Below are positions 55,480-64,000 of a DNA stretch of 64,000 nucleotides, in pieces. The stretch comes from Pectinophora gossypiella (Eukaryota; Arthropoda; Insecta; Lepidoptera; Gelechiidae). Numbering within the stretch: the first letter of the stretch is position 1; each line of letters starts with the position of its first letter. Location of the stretch: positions 310,001 through 374,000 of the forward strand of contig NW_026063250.1 of assembly GCF_024362695.1 (NCBI RefSeq), given 5' to 3'. The notes beneath the pieces were generated by a model. It saw only the letters and a program-made list of their open reading frames with translations. It made no database searches and was not told the DNA's origin. The position numbers and the translations under genes are program-made.

Positions 55480-56502
55480 GAAATGCACAATGCTAAAAAC
55501 TGCGTAGGAGATTTTAATACAATAGTACTACCAAGCCTGATGTTGGCCGCTATTTCAATGAATGCAGCAGTGTGACAGCTAGCAATCAAAAGTAACAAGA
55601 TATCGAGGTACGTTAAATGACGATCACGACCACTTTGGCAAAAACGTATCGCTATAGACTAAGGAAAAAAATATATATATATATTTTATTTACAGGAAAT
55701 GCAGATGGCAATAAACTGTGTAGGAGTTCATGATTGCAATAGAATAAAATCGACCAAGCCTGAAGTCAGCAGCCCCTTCAATGAATGCAGCAGTGTGACA
55801 GCCAACAATCAAAAGTTACAAGAAGATATCGAGGTACGTTTTATGACGACCACGACTATTTTAGCAAAAACGTATCGCTATCGACTAAGGAAAATAAATT
55901 ATATATTTTATTTACAGGAAATGCAGAAGGCAAAAAACTGCATAGGAGATCATTAATACAATAGTATTATATAAACCAAGCCTGATGTTGGCCGCTCATT
56001 CAAAGAATGCAGCAGTGTGACAGCCAGCAATCAAAAGTAACAAGATGTCGAGGTACGTTACATGACGATCACGACCACTTTGGCATAAACGTATCGCTAT
56101 AGACTAAGGAAAAAAAATGTAATATATATTTTATTCACAGAAAATGCAGAGTGTAATAAACTGTGTAGGAGATTATGATTGCAATAGAATAAAATCGACC
56201 AAGCCTGAAGTCCTTCAATGCACGCAGCAGTGTGACAGCCAGCAATCAAAAGTTACAAGATATCGAGGTACGTTACATGACGACCACGACTATTTTGGCA
56301 AAGACGTATCGCTATCGACCAAGGAAAAGAAATTATTATATAATATTTAATATATATTTTATTTATAGGAAATGCAGAAGGCAAAGAACTGCGTAGGAGA
56401 TTATTAATACAATAGTATTATATCAACCAAGCCTGATGTCGGTAGCTTCTTCAATGAATGCAGCAGTGTGACAGCCAGCAATCAATAGTGACAAGAATTT
56501 AG
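55480..56502 (+). repeat. Tandem array of five exon-like units with splice sites
   Basis: Each unit is bounded by an ACAG/ATAG-type acceptor (TTTACAG|GAAATGCAG in the best copies) and a GAG|GTACGT-type donor. Units: 55480-55607, 55696-55833, 55918-56052, 56141-56267 and 56369-56502, with short introns of 84-116 bp between them. Unit 2 is fully open (46 codons, phase 0). Units 1, 3 and 5 have stops in that frame (units 3 and 5 stop after GDH/GDY), and unit 4 is 127 bp, which changes frame. The 2/4 and 3/5 pairs resemble each other most, suggesting a two-unit duplication. Confidence 0.75.
55696..55833 (+). CDS. Open exon-like unit 2
   Basis: 46 codons, phase 0 at both ends (EMQMAINCVGVHDCNR... 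to QKLQEDIE), between TTTACAG and GTACGT. It has Cys residues in NCVG, HDCN and ECSS. The protein is not recognised. Joined to the last exon it would keep the frame (…EDIE then EIQKAKKQ…). Existence as a real coding exon depends on transcripts. Confidence 0.4.
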
Positions 56503-56618
56503 GTACGTTACATGACGACCACGACCACTTTGGCAAAAACGTATCGCTATCGACTAAGAAAAGGATATTATATCTATACGTTATTATAAATAAATTAATA
56601 TTATTTTATTTTTAACAG

Positions 56619-56780
56619 GAAATACAGAAGGCAAAGAAGCAGATGTCATCAAAGAAGATCTTTGTTCCTGCAATGTTTCCGCAGACGATACATCCAACAG
56701 AGCGAAGTGGAAGGAAAAGACTCGGAAAAAAGACCCCACCACCATATGGGAACAATGCAAGGGAGAGAGAGAGAATATAA
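56619..56780 (+). CDS. Candidate last exon of the exon-array gene, with poly(A) signal
   Basis: After TTTTTAACAG the frame that continues unit 2 reads EIQKAKKQMSSKKIFVPAMF then PTERSGRKRLGKKTPPPYGN and stops at 56778-56780. It is basic and Pro-rich at its end. An AATAAA signal follows at about 56810. The start of the exon copies the start of the repeated units (GAAATACAGAAGGC), so the units probably arose from this exon's 5' part. Not recognised as any family. A second open frame across the same bases is also possible (GNTEGKEADVIKEDL…). Confidence 0.45.
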   Translation, partial: EIQKAKKQMSSKKIFVPAMFPQTIHPTERSGRKRLGKKTPPPYGNNARERERI

Positions 56781-56929
56781 TGTTATATTTTTATTGTTTG
56801 ATAACATAAAATAAACCAACAATATCCTACACATTTTTTTTATTTCTTTTTGTGTCTGTCTTAATAGTTATTACAAATCTGTGATGCGAAACAAACTATA
56901 CGAAAACGTCAATCCACATACAACGCCCG

Positions 56930-59466
56930 CGACCATCTAGTTATTAATTATTATATTATTATTATATTATATTATATATAGCTACAAACCCATGTATTGA
57001 CTGACTGACTCACTCACTGACAGAGTTGTTCTCCCAGAAGGAGTGTCGGGGGGTAAAAATGGTGTATGGGGGGTGTGATCAAGATCTTCCGATGAGTATG
57101 GGAAAACTTCCAGATCTTGGAAAACTGCTCCGCATCAGGGAGACACCCTACGGCCTGGCAAAACTATCGCACCTGGATCGATTCTTTTTTCACAAAACCT
57201 ATTTAATTCTTAGTCAAATCCTATGGCCGGTGAAAAAAAATCAAAATGGCGAAAAAACAAGATGGCCGCCATACAAAATTTTGTTTTTTCAGAAAATGCA
57301 TCGGGAGTAAAAACTGTGTATGGAGATGTAATCGGAACGTCTTGTGGAGTATGAAAACACTTCTCTATCTTCAAAATCTGCTCCGCATCAGGGAGACACC
57401 CTACGGCCTGGCAAAACTATAAAACCTGGAGCAATTTTTCTTTCGCGAAACATATTTAAATCTTGGTCAAATTTTATCGCCGGTGAAAAAAAAACAAAAT
57501 GGCGGAAAAACAAGATGGCCGCCATACATATTTTTCGTTTTTCCTGAAAATGCCTCGGGGGTAAAAACTGTGTATGGGGATATCATCGGAACGTCGACTT
57601 CAATATAGAATAACTTCTAGATCTTTGAAATCTGCTCCGCATCAGAGAGACACCCTACGGCCTAGCGAAACTATCGCACCTAGGACTTTTTTGTTTTCAC
57701 GATACCTATTTAAATCCTGGTCAAATTTTGTCGCCGGTGAAAAAAAAACAAAATGGCGGAAAAACAAGATGGCCGCCATACAAAATTTTCGTTTTTCTCG
57801 AAAATGCCTCGGGGTGAATATGATGTAAGAGGGATGAGATCAAAATGTCATATTGAGTATGGAAATACTTCCCGACCTTCAAAAACTGCTCCGCATCAGG
57901 GCGGCACCCTACGGCCTGGGAAAACTATCGTACCTGGAACGATTCTTTTTTCACCAAACCTAATAAAATCTTCGTCAAATTTTATCGCCGGTGAAAAAAA
58001 AACAAAATGGCGGAAAAACAAAATGGCCGCCATACAAAATTTTGTTTTTCCAGAAAATGTCTCGGAGGTAAAATTTATGTATAGGGGTGTGATCGGAACG
58101 TCATCTTGGATAACAGCTCCGCATCAGGGAGACACCCTACGGCCTGGCAAAACTATAGCACCTAGAACTTTTTTGATTTCACGAGACCTATTCAAGTCTT
58201 GGTCAAATTCTATCGCGGTAAAAAAATGGCGGGAAAACAAGACACGCGAGCAGCTTGCTGCGAGCGAACCACGCGACATCTAGTTATAATATATATAGCT
58301 ACAAACCCATTGACTGACTGACTGACTGACTCACTGACTGACATAGTTGTTCTCCCAGAAGGAGCGTCGGGGGGTAAAAATGATGTATGGGGGGTGTGAT
58401 CAAGATCTTCCGGTGAGTATGGGAAAACTTCCAGATCTTGGAAAACTGCTCTGCATCAGGGAGAGACCCTACGGCCTGGCGCAACTATCGCACCTAGAAC
58501 GATTCTTTTTTCACAAAACCTATTTAAATCTTGGTCAAATTTTATTGTGGGTGAAAAAAAATCAAAATGGCGGAAAAACAAGATGGCCGCCATACAAAAT
58601 TTTGTTTTTCCAGAAAATGTCTCGGGGGTAAAAACTGTGTATGGGGTTGTGATCGGAACGTCTCGTTGAGTATGGAAATACTTCTCGATCTTTGAAATCT
58701 GCTCCGCATCAGGTAGACACCCTACGGCCTGGCGAAACTATCGCACCTGGAACGATTGTTTTTTCACAAAACCTACTTAAATCTTGGTCAAATTCTGTTG
58801 TCGGTGAAAAAAAATCAAAATGGCGGAAAAACAAGATGGCCGCCATACAAAATTTCGTTTTTCCAGAAAATGTCTCGTTGGTAAAAACTGCGTATGGGGT
58901 TGTAATCGGAACGTCTTGTTAAGTATGCAAATACTTCTCGATCTTTGAAAACTGCTCCGCATCAGGGAGACACCCTACGGCCTGGCAAAACTATCGCACC
59001 TGGAACATTTTTGATTTCACGAAACCTATTTAAATCTTGGTCAAATTTTATTGCGGGTGAAAAAAAACAAAATGGCCGAAAAACAAGATGGTCGGAACGT
59101 CATCTTGGAAAACTGCTCCGCATCAGGGAGACAACCTACGGCCTGGCAAAAGTATCCCTCTTGGAAATTTTTTTTTCCACTTAACCTACTTAAATCTTGG
59201 CCAAATTCAGTCGCCAGTGAAAAAAAATCAAAATGGCGGAAAAACAAGATGGCCGCCATACAAAAAAATTTTTACCAGAAAATATCTTACGGGTAAAATT
59301 GATGTATAGGTGTGTGATCGGAACGTCAAGATGTTTATGGAAATGCTACTCGATCTTTGAAAACTGCTCCGCATCAGGGCGGCACCCTACGGTCTGGCAA
59401 AACTATCGCACCTGCAACTTTTTTGTTTTCACGAGACCTAATTAAATCTTGGTCAAATTCTATCGC
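56930..59466. repeat. Satellite array, block 3
   Basis: About ten monomers with two junction modules (57023, 58344). It begins abruptly at ATCTAGTTATTA, in the junction module, and ends at TTCTATCGCG, close to the phase at which block 2 ends. 57801-58280 is nearly identical to 1-480. Confidence 0.93.
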
Positions 59467-59751
59467 GCGGCAATGCGGCAAATACACTTTCTAATCCATT
59501 CTGCCCGGTGCGTCAAGGTCACGGGCTTGTCGATCAGGATCGTGTAGTTTAATAGCAAATCGGTGGAGCGTAACCATGGTAACCACGATCTCAAGCGAGT
59601 TGGTGGCGAGTAACCATGGTAATCACGAGCTACTGTAATAGCGTCGATTATCCCAATCTCGATGTGACTTTGACGCCTCGCTCTAGGTGCATTGGGTACT
59701 GTAATTAGCGATTATCATAGCTTAAATAAGTCGTGTGAAGGTATCCAGTTA
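59467..59751. other. Spacer found only in copy B
   Basis: No counterpart seen after block 2. Contains two copies of GTAACCATGGTAA-like sequence (59570 and 59610). No gene. Confidence 0.5.
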
Positions 59752-59922
59752 CAGTTTTCAATCATCCGTCCCTTTCCTTTTCGGTTGATAAGAAAATGAC
59801 AGGTATAACTTCAAATAAACTTCGATGGTGTGTACTGGAATGAGCACCAACAACACCATGTTACTCTTGCATATTTTTTAGTAACTAAGTAGGTAGGTAA
59901 TAGAAATATTTTATTAAAAAAA

Positions 59923-60167
59923 CTAATAGATGACTTCCCAGGCTCTTTTCTTAAAAAAAAAAATACAGATGGAGCTGTCCAGATTTAACGTGATAAATAC
60001 GTAAATACCTATGTTCTCATTACTCGAATAAATAATTATTCAAATATATTATAATGCAATGGCAGTATATAAATTATCCGTAAAATTAGAACGTTAAACG
60101 ATCGCACATCTGTACAGAGCCATCTATCTTTGTTTGGGAAAAGTAGTCTGGAAAGTCCCTCATTGGT
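59923..60167. mobile_element. MITE, copy B
   Basis: Same family and context as 25060-25267; ends CTAATAGATGACTTCCCAGG and, in complement, CCAATGAGGGACTTTCCAGA. Internal length differs by about 35 bp. Confidence 0.7.
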
Positions 60168-60555
60168 ACCTATAGATTTTGTAATAATATTTGTCTTGTA
60201 TTTAAGCCAATAAAGACTAGGTACCAAAGGATGTTTGATGTGGAAATCTGGTCTCAAAAGGTCATAAGTTCACTGTCAGTAGGTACCTACATTAAAATGC
60301 AACTAACAATTTTGATACAACAAAAACACTGATTGTGAGATCTTATCAGTTGAAGTGGTGGTAAACGACGTGATTACTATTTATATTTTTCAAAGTAATT
60401 TTAAAATGAAACAATTTTATTAGACAATGAAAGATATATTTTTAGAAATAAGTTGTTTTATTATATATTTAAAATATCACAAGTAGGTGCAACCACACAA
60501 AATATTTCTACATTTAATTAAATAGTTGAAATAAAACAGCAACTTAACCAAGTAC
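60168..60555. other. AT-rich spacer (copy B)
   Basis: Aligns with 25268-25627. No gene. Confidence 0.6.
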
Positions 60556-60710
60556 TCTCGGCCTCCGTGGTCCAGTTTGGTTAGATGGCTGGCTGATCAA
60601 CCGATTGCCTGAAGTAAGATAATCTATGCTTCGAATGGCATGTTAAGCTGCTGGTCCCAGTTACTACTTACTGATGTTAGTACATAGTCATTACATAAAT
60701 CATGTCAGGG
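60556..60710 (+). mobile_element. tRNA-derived SINE, deleted differently (copy B)
   Basis: The head keeps GGCCTCCGTGGTCCAG (A box region) but lacks the B box. The body (GATAATCTATGCTTCGAATG ... GCTGGTCCCAGTTACTACTT ... TCATGTCAGGG) is the part missing from copy A. The two remnants together cover the usual lepidopteran SINE body. Confidence 0.75.
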
Positions 60711-60932
60711 AACTTAATATGGTAACATATTAGTAAGTAGGTATAGAATAAACTTGACAATAACATTAAAATATATGGGTTATGTGCCTAACTAGCTTAT
60801 TTAACTATTTACTTATTGAACTATTTAATAATATGATAATATAAATTATAAAGTGATTTAAGCTCGTAGTTTAACAACATTTATGAACATAAATAGCTAC
60901 TAACTACATACAATGCAACGGAACGTCACACT

Positions 60933-61020
60933 TAACACAGCTCTTATGTTCACTAGATATTAATACTTTTGAGGTGAGCTCATCGTGCAAACAACGCATA
61001 CATGAGCATCCATCAGGAAT
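60933..61020 (-). pseudogene. Exon-like piece, copy B
   Basis: Counterpart of 31236-31323, same acceptor and frame (IPDGCSCMRCLHDELTSK). Gives the comparison that suggests former coding constraint. Confidence 0.4.
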
Positions 61021-61462
61021 CTGAAAGCAAATATGAATGTTCTTAATAAAATAATTAACCTGATAAATTACCTATTTTCTCATTGCTGGGGTACATAATT
61101 ATTCAAAAATGTAATGTATTGATGGAATCATCATATAATATAAAACTAATTGTTAAAATCACATTATGTATAGAATGACATTGCTACCTATATTGTTTCT
61201 CTTTATTTTGATCAGAATAATAATAGGTGGAAGTTGTATCATCATAATATACCATCATCATTTATACCCAAAAACAAAGCTAAAAGATGCATATGTCTAT
61301 TATCCATGAAGTTAGAAGTTTAAACGAAGAAAAAAACTTAACAATGCCATTTACCTATTGTGTTTTTTGGGAACACCGATTGGAAAGTCCCCCATTATGA
61401 TTGAAACACATAAAACCTTTTAAATAGCTCTTACACAATGTAAATTATAATCCTTAATACTT

Positions 61463-61660
61463 TATTGGGTGAATATCAAAATGTGCCATGTTTGGTGGCA
61501 AACTTTCATATTTGGTTTTTCGTGAAAAATTGGGTTCCAACATGAAAAAGGATCCTCCTCCTCCTTTTGGATCCTTTATCATGTCGGAACGCAATTTATC
61601 GAAAAAAATAATATGAAAGTTCGCCACCAAACTTGGCACATTTTGATATTCACTCTATTA
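61463..61660. mobile_element. Foldback MITE, nearly a complete palindrome
   Basis: The left arm (GGGTGAATATCAAAATGTGC ...) matches the complement of the right arm for about 90 bp, meeting at GGATCC...GGATCC with a CTCCTCCTCC centre. Copy A has the uninterrupted site (TAATACTTTAATACCTATCT, about 31531). Confidence 0.88.
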
Positions 61661-61664
61661 CCTG

Positions 61665-61860
61665 TCTCGGAGATATTTTTGTTTTTCTATATAATGTCAC
61701 TCTTCATTTCTTTCCCTAAGCTTATGGCCTGTGATTTTGTCTTCTTGTATGCCTTCCCAAAGATATTCCACAACTTATACAGACACATTGCTTCCAACTC
61801 TCGGACTGGAACATTCATCAGGAGACTTGTTACCTATTGTTGCTTGCATCTCTTAGTATG
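61665..61860 (-). pseudogene. Second exon-like piece, copy B
   Basis: Counterpart of 31551-31740, reading VCISCGISLGRHTRR. Frame broken on both sides. Confidence 0.35.
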
Positions 61861-61945
61861 AGTTACACACAAAGTCGATCAGCATCTAACACCTATAATT
61901 AAATAACTTTATAATAACAGTGTCATTCGATTGTATATTACTTAC

Positions 61946-62075
61946 ATTGCAATTTATCAACGAACATTATCCACAAACTTTTTATCATTTCGGCTTTATC
62001 CAAAACACATAATGGTTCTGGAAGTTTTACCAGTTGAATATCCACGCAAAAACGGGGAAGTAGGGCCTGAACTTG
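61946..62075 (-). pseudogene. Third exon-like piece, copy B
   Basis: Open minus-strand frame VQALLPRFCVDIQLVKLPEP... ending KLQ with a GTAAGT donor (complement of 61940-61945). Longer open stretch than in copy A. Function unknown. Confidence 0.45.
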
Positions 62076-62987
62076 TAAGTTACAAATTCTAACAAAGTAG
62101 GTAGGAAAAAAGTAGCACAGGAAAATATCAATAGGTACAAGTACAATAGAACTTCGCGAATTGTTCACCAACGAGATTTTTTTTTTGTTTTGGTTTTCCC
62201 CGAAGGGTAAGGCAAAGGGAACTATGCCCATACAGCCATGTCTTACGTATTTTTTTTTTCTTGATGAATGATGAAAGGTGATGATGATGAAACCTAAGCC
62301 CCCACCCTCGGAGTAGACTCCTACTCAGGAACCCTAAACGAATTAACTCAAAAGTCCGCATAAACTTTCGAGTTATGAAGTGGCTTCTAGGCACGAAGCG
62401 AAAATAGGCAGATACACTTTGTTTATTGAATACTCCGATATAATAACACTGTCGCGAATGTTTTCCGACTAACTTAATGCGGTCATTAACCACAAAACAC
62501 CACTTCGTATTAATTATTTAGATTTAAGATTATTCAATGAAGAAAACAACTGTCCGGTTCCAGCCAAAAAGTCTAATAAAATAAAATATATAAACTTTTT
62601 TTTGTTATTTTGTCCATAGAACAAGCAAAGGGAACATAACACATACAGCCAAATGTACTACATTAAATTCGTTAAAAATAGGTAAACATATTTTAATTTT
62701 CTTAAATCGGAAGGCAATGGTACACAGCCGTATATTTTCTAGAGTTGTTATGTCTTATCCACAGGTTACGCAAAGGTATTATTTATGCCATACCAACAGC
62801 TTCATCTTCTATTATAATAGCGCGGTCTCACCCGGGGTGAATCTAATTTCCTGGGGCCTTAAACTCAAGTTGCTTTGCGCCACCATCCATGAATACACAG
62901 CGTTATCTATATTTTTTTGGGGAACGTAGCCAAGAATGTCCCTCATTGTGATAAGAATGTTCAATGTTCACTTCGTATTAAATATTT
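62076..62987. other. Copy B flank with fragments of dispersed repeats and an empty site
   Basis: Contains CATACAGCC-type repeat edges (62200-62240, 62595-62655), the single GAATTAACTC and GTCCGCATAAAC targets (62339-62360) of two insertions in copy A, and a half MITE (62870-62950). A CACTTCGTATTA...GATTATTCAATGAAGAA stretch occurs twice (62503 and 62970-63110), so 62555-62970 may be another insertion. No gene. Confidence 0.5.
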
Positions 62988-63103
62988 AGATTATTCAAAA
63001 CACCCGACTGATGAAATGAAGGAACCGCAGCCCCCCAGACCTGCTTATGGTCCTCGGATCACTTGCAAGTGGTGACAAAATAAGAAAAAAAAAGATTATT
63101 CAA
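62988..63103 (+). mobile_element. Very short LINE-like tail with 11-bp target duplication
   Basis: AGATTATTCAA at 62988-62998 and 63093-63103 flank a 94-bp insert ending in an A-rich run (ATAAGAAAAAAAA). Typical of a severely 5'-truncated retroposed 3' end; family unknown. Confidence 0.75.
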
Positions 63104-63340
63104 TGAAGAAAGCAACTTTCCCGCCAAAAACCCACGGAAAAATGAATGAAAATACTCAATCATTGTTGCTTATTTAAAAAAGTTAAATGGTACTGATGTG
63201 ACAAAAAATAATTCGATTTTATATTGCTTATTTATTAATTCCATCGATATCTATGCGTCCAAGTGACGTAAAAAAGTACCTCAATATTTTTCGATATTGG
63301 CTGTTTGAATCTGTTTTGGCAGAATTTCTTTGTTAGTCTC

Positions 63341-63427
63341 ATGGAAAAAAAAAGTAAATTTGTACCAAAACCGTTGGCGCGAAAAAGTGACAAGCGTTTT
63401 TTCACTTGTATTTCAAGATTTCCAAAG
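63341..63427 (+). CDS. Helitron gene, candidate exon 1 (copy B, open)
   Basis: ATG followed by 29 codons, Lys/Arg-rich (MEKKSKFVPKPLARK... SRFPK), then GTAAGTCG. The frame is phase 0 into exon 2. Compared with copy A it has one extra G and remains open. The TTTGTTAG just upstream is the empty hAT site. Confidence 0.55.
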
Positions 63428-63693
63428 GTAAGTCGATTTTGTTATTAATCATTTAACAATTATTTTTAAATATGTAGGTGTATAATAAGGTACTAATCTT
63501 TAAAATCGTAATAACGTTAGCCATATAAACAATTATAATTGTAAGATATTTAACTTTCTGTACTGATTTTCTCTTTTTCATATAACGAAAGTGAAAACAT
63601 TAAAAGGTAAGTACCTACCTTAAAGCTATAAGTAATTCTCATTTTATTGTCTATTAGATAAACACATATAGTACAGAAGTGGTTTATTTACAG

Positions 63694-63805
63694 ATGAAGC
63701 GTTCAAGCGGTGAAATTCCATTGTGCCCTACAATGCTTCGCCGTCGCGTCGACGACGGGCAGCAGGCCCTCTACGACGAGACTGCTGTTACCTGCATCGG
63801 TGCCG
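63694..63805 (+). CDS. Helitron gene, exon 2 (copy B)
   Basis: TTTACAG acceptor, 37 codons plus one base (MKRSSGEIPLC... ending TCIGA), then GTAAGTAC. Same phase as copy A. The large Rep/helicase exon of this copy would lie beyond the window end. Confidence 0.6.
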
Positions 63806-64000
63806 GTAAGTACCTAGGCATTTAAATTTTAAGGAGCTTAATACCTAATGCATATTTTTTTATGTTAAATCCATTTTCAGAAACGATCGATTGATTTTAT
63901 GATGATTATAATGTCTAAAATAGCCGTTTGATATCAGCCATGGAAAAAACTTTACTTAATAACATTAGGTACCTACCTATCTACTTAATTGCATTGCCCC

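Larger units (their letters stand above)
59752..64000. repeat. Direct second copy (B) of 24.9-40.7 kb, continuing past the window
   Basis: Collinear matches in order: MITE (25060/59923), SINE (25628/60556), minus-strand exon-like pieces (31323/61020, 31600/61700, 31846/61946), 5' flank and exons 1 and 2 of the Helitron gene (40072/63341, 40430/63694). Copia, the LINE tail, the long-TIR transposon and the hAT are absent. B has its own insertions at 61463 and 62999. Confidence 0.85.

Noticed and set aside
62128..62493. Minus-strand 121-residue ORF
   Set aside because: Runs across poly-T tracts and repeat edges; no counterpart frame in copy A.

Overview
This is eukaryotic nuclear DNA made almost entirely of repeats, most likely from a moth or butterfly. 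That identification is an inference from four things: a Helitron-like element with a (CTGT)n tract and a GCGGGCAAAAGCTAG-T end, a tRNA-derived SINE with a lepidopteran-type body, CR1/L2-, Jockey- and RTE-like LINEs, and an insect copia element primed by the internal tRNA-iMet site. I see no single-copy host gene that I can name. No rRNA, CRISPR or bacterial operon structure is present.

Layout. (1) 1-1701, 7899-24875 and 56930-59466 are blocks of one satellite with a monomer of about 254 bp, organised into higher-order modules. Every monomer carries an ATGGCGG...CCGCCAT dyad. (2) 1702-7898 interrupts one monomer. It is a LINE with a 58-base poly(A) tail, and the LINE itself is split by a Helitron-like element (1979-4100) that carries a 134-bp tandem array. 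(3) 24876-43975 holds MITEs, a SINE, a complete and apparently young Ty1/copia element (26293-31169, LTRs identical by eye), a decayed minus-strand multi-exon gene, a LINE tail, a 5.5-kb DNA transposon with long inverted ends that contains another LINE, and a hAT element. (4) 40072-50170 is an autonomous Helitron gene. It appears spliced (two small exons, then a 6-kb exon) and encodes a possible papain-like N-terminal domain, an AT-hook, 15-residue repeats, a zinc-binding stretch, a Rep/HUH nuclease and a PIF1-like helicase. The helicase is broken at motif II by a Jockey LINE tail with a 13-bp target duplication. (5) 50171-56929 is AT-rich DNA with a perfect hairpin, a 165-bp tandem array and a tandem series of exon-like units ending in a last exon with a poly(A) signal. 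(6) 59752-64000 is a second, direct copy of region 3 through the start of region 4, and it runs off the window.

How the parts relate. The two direct copies (A: about 24.9-43.9 kb; B: 59.75 kb to the end) each follow a block of the same satellite, which suggests a large tandem duplication. B preserves empty sites for three insertions found in A (LINE tail, long-TIR transposon, hAT). A preserves the empty site for a foldback MITE found in B. The window can therefore be read as a dated stack of insertions. Many short ORFs in the satellite, on both strands, are by-products of the repeat and are not annotated as genes.
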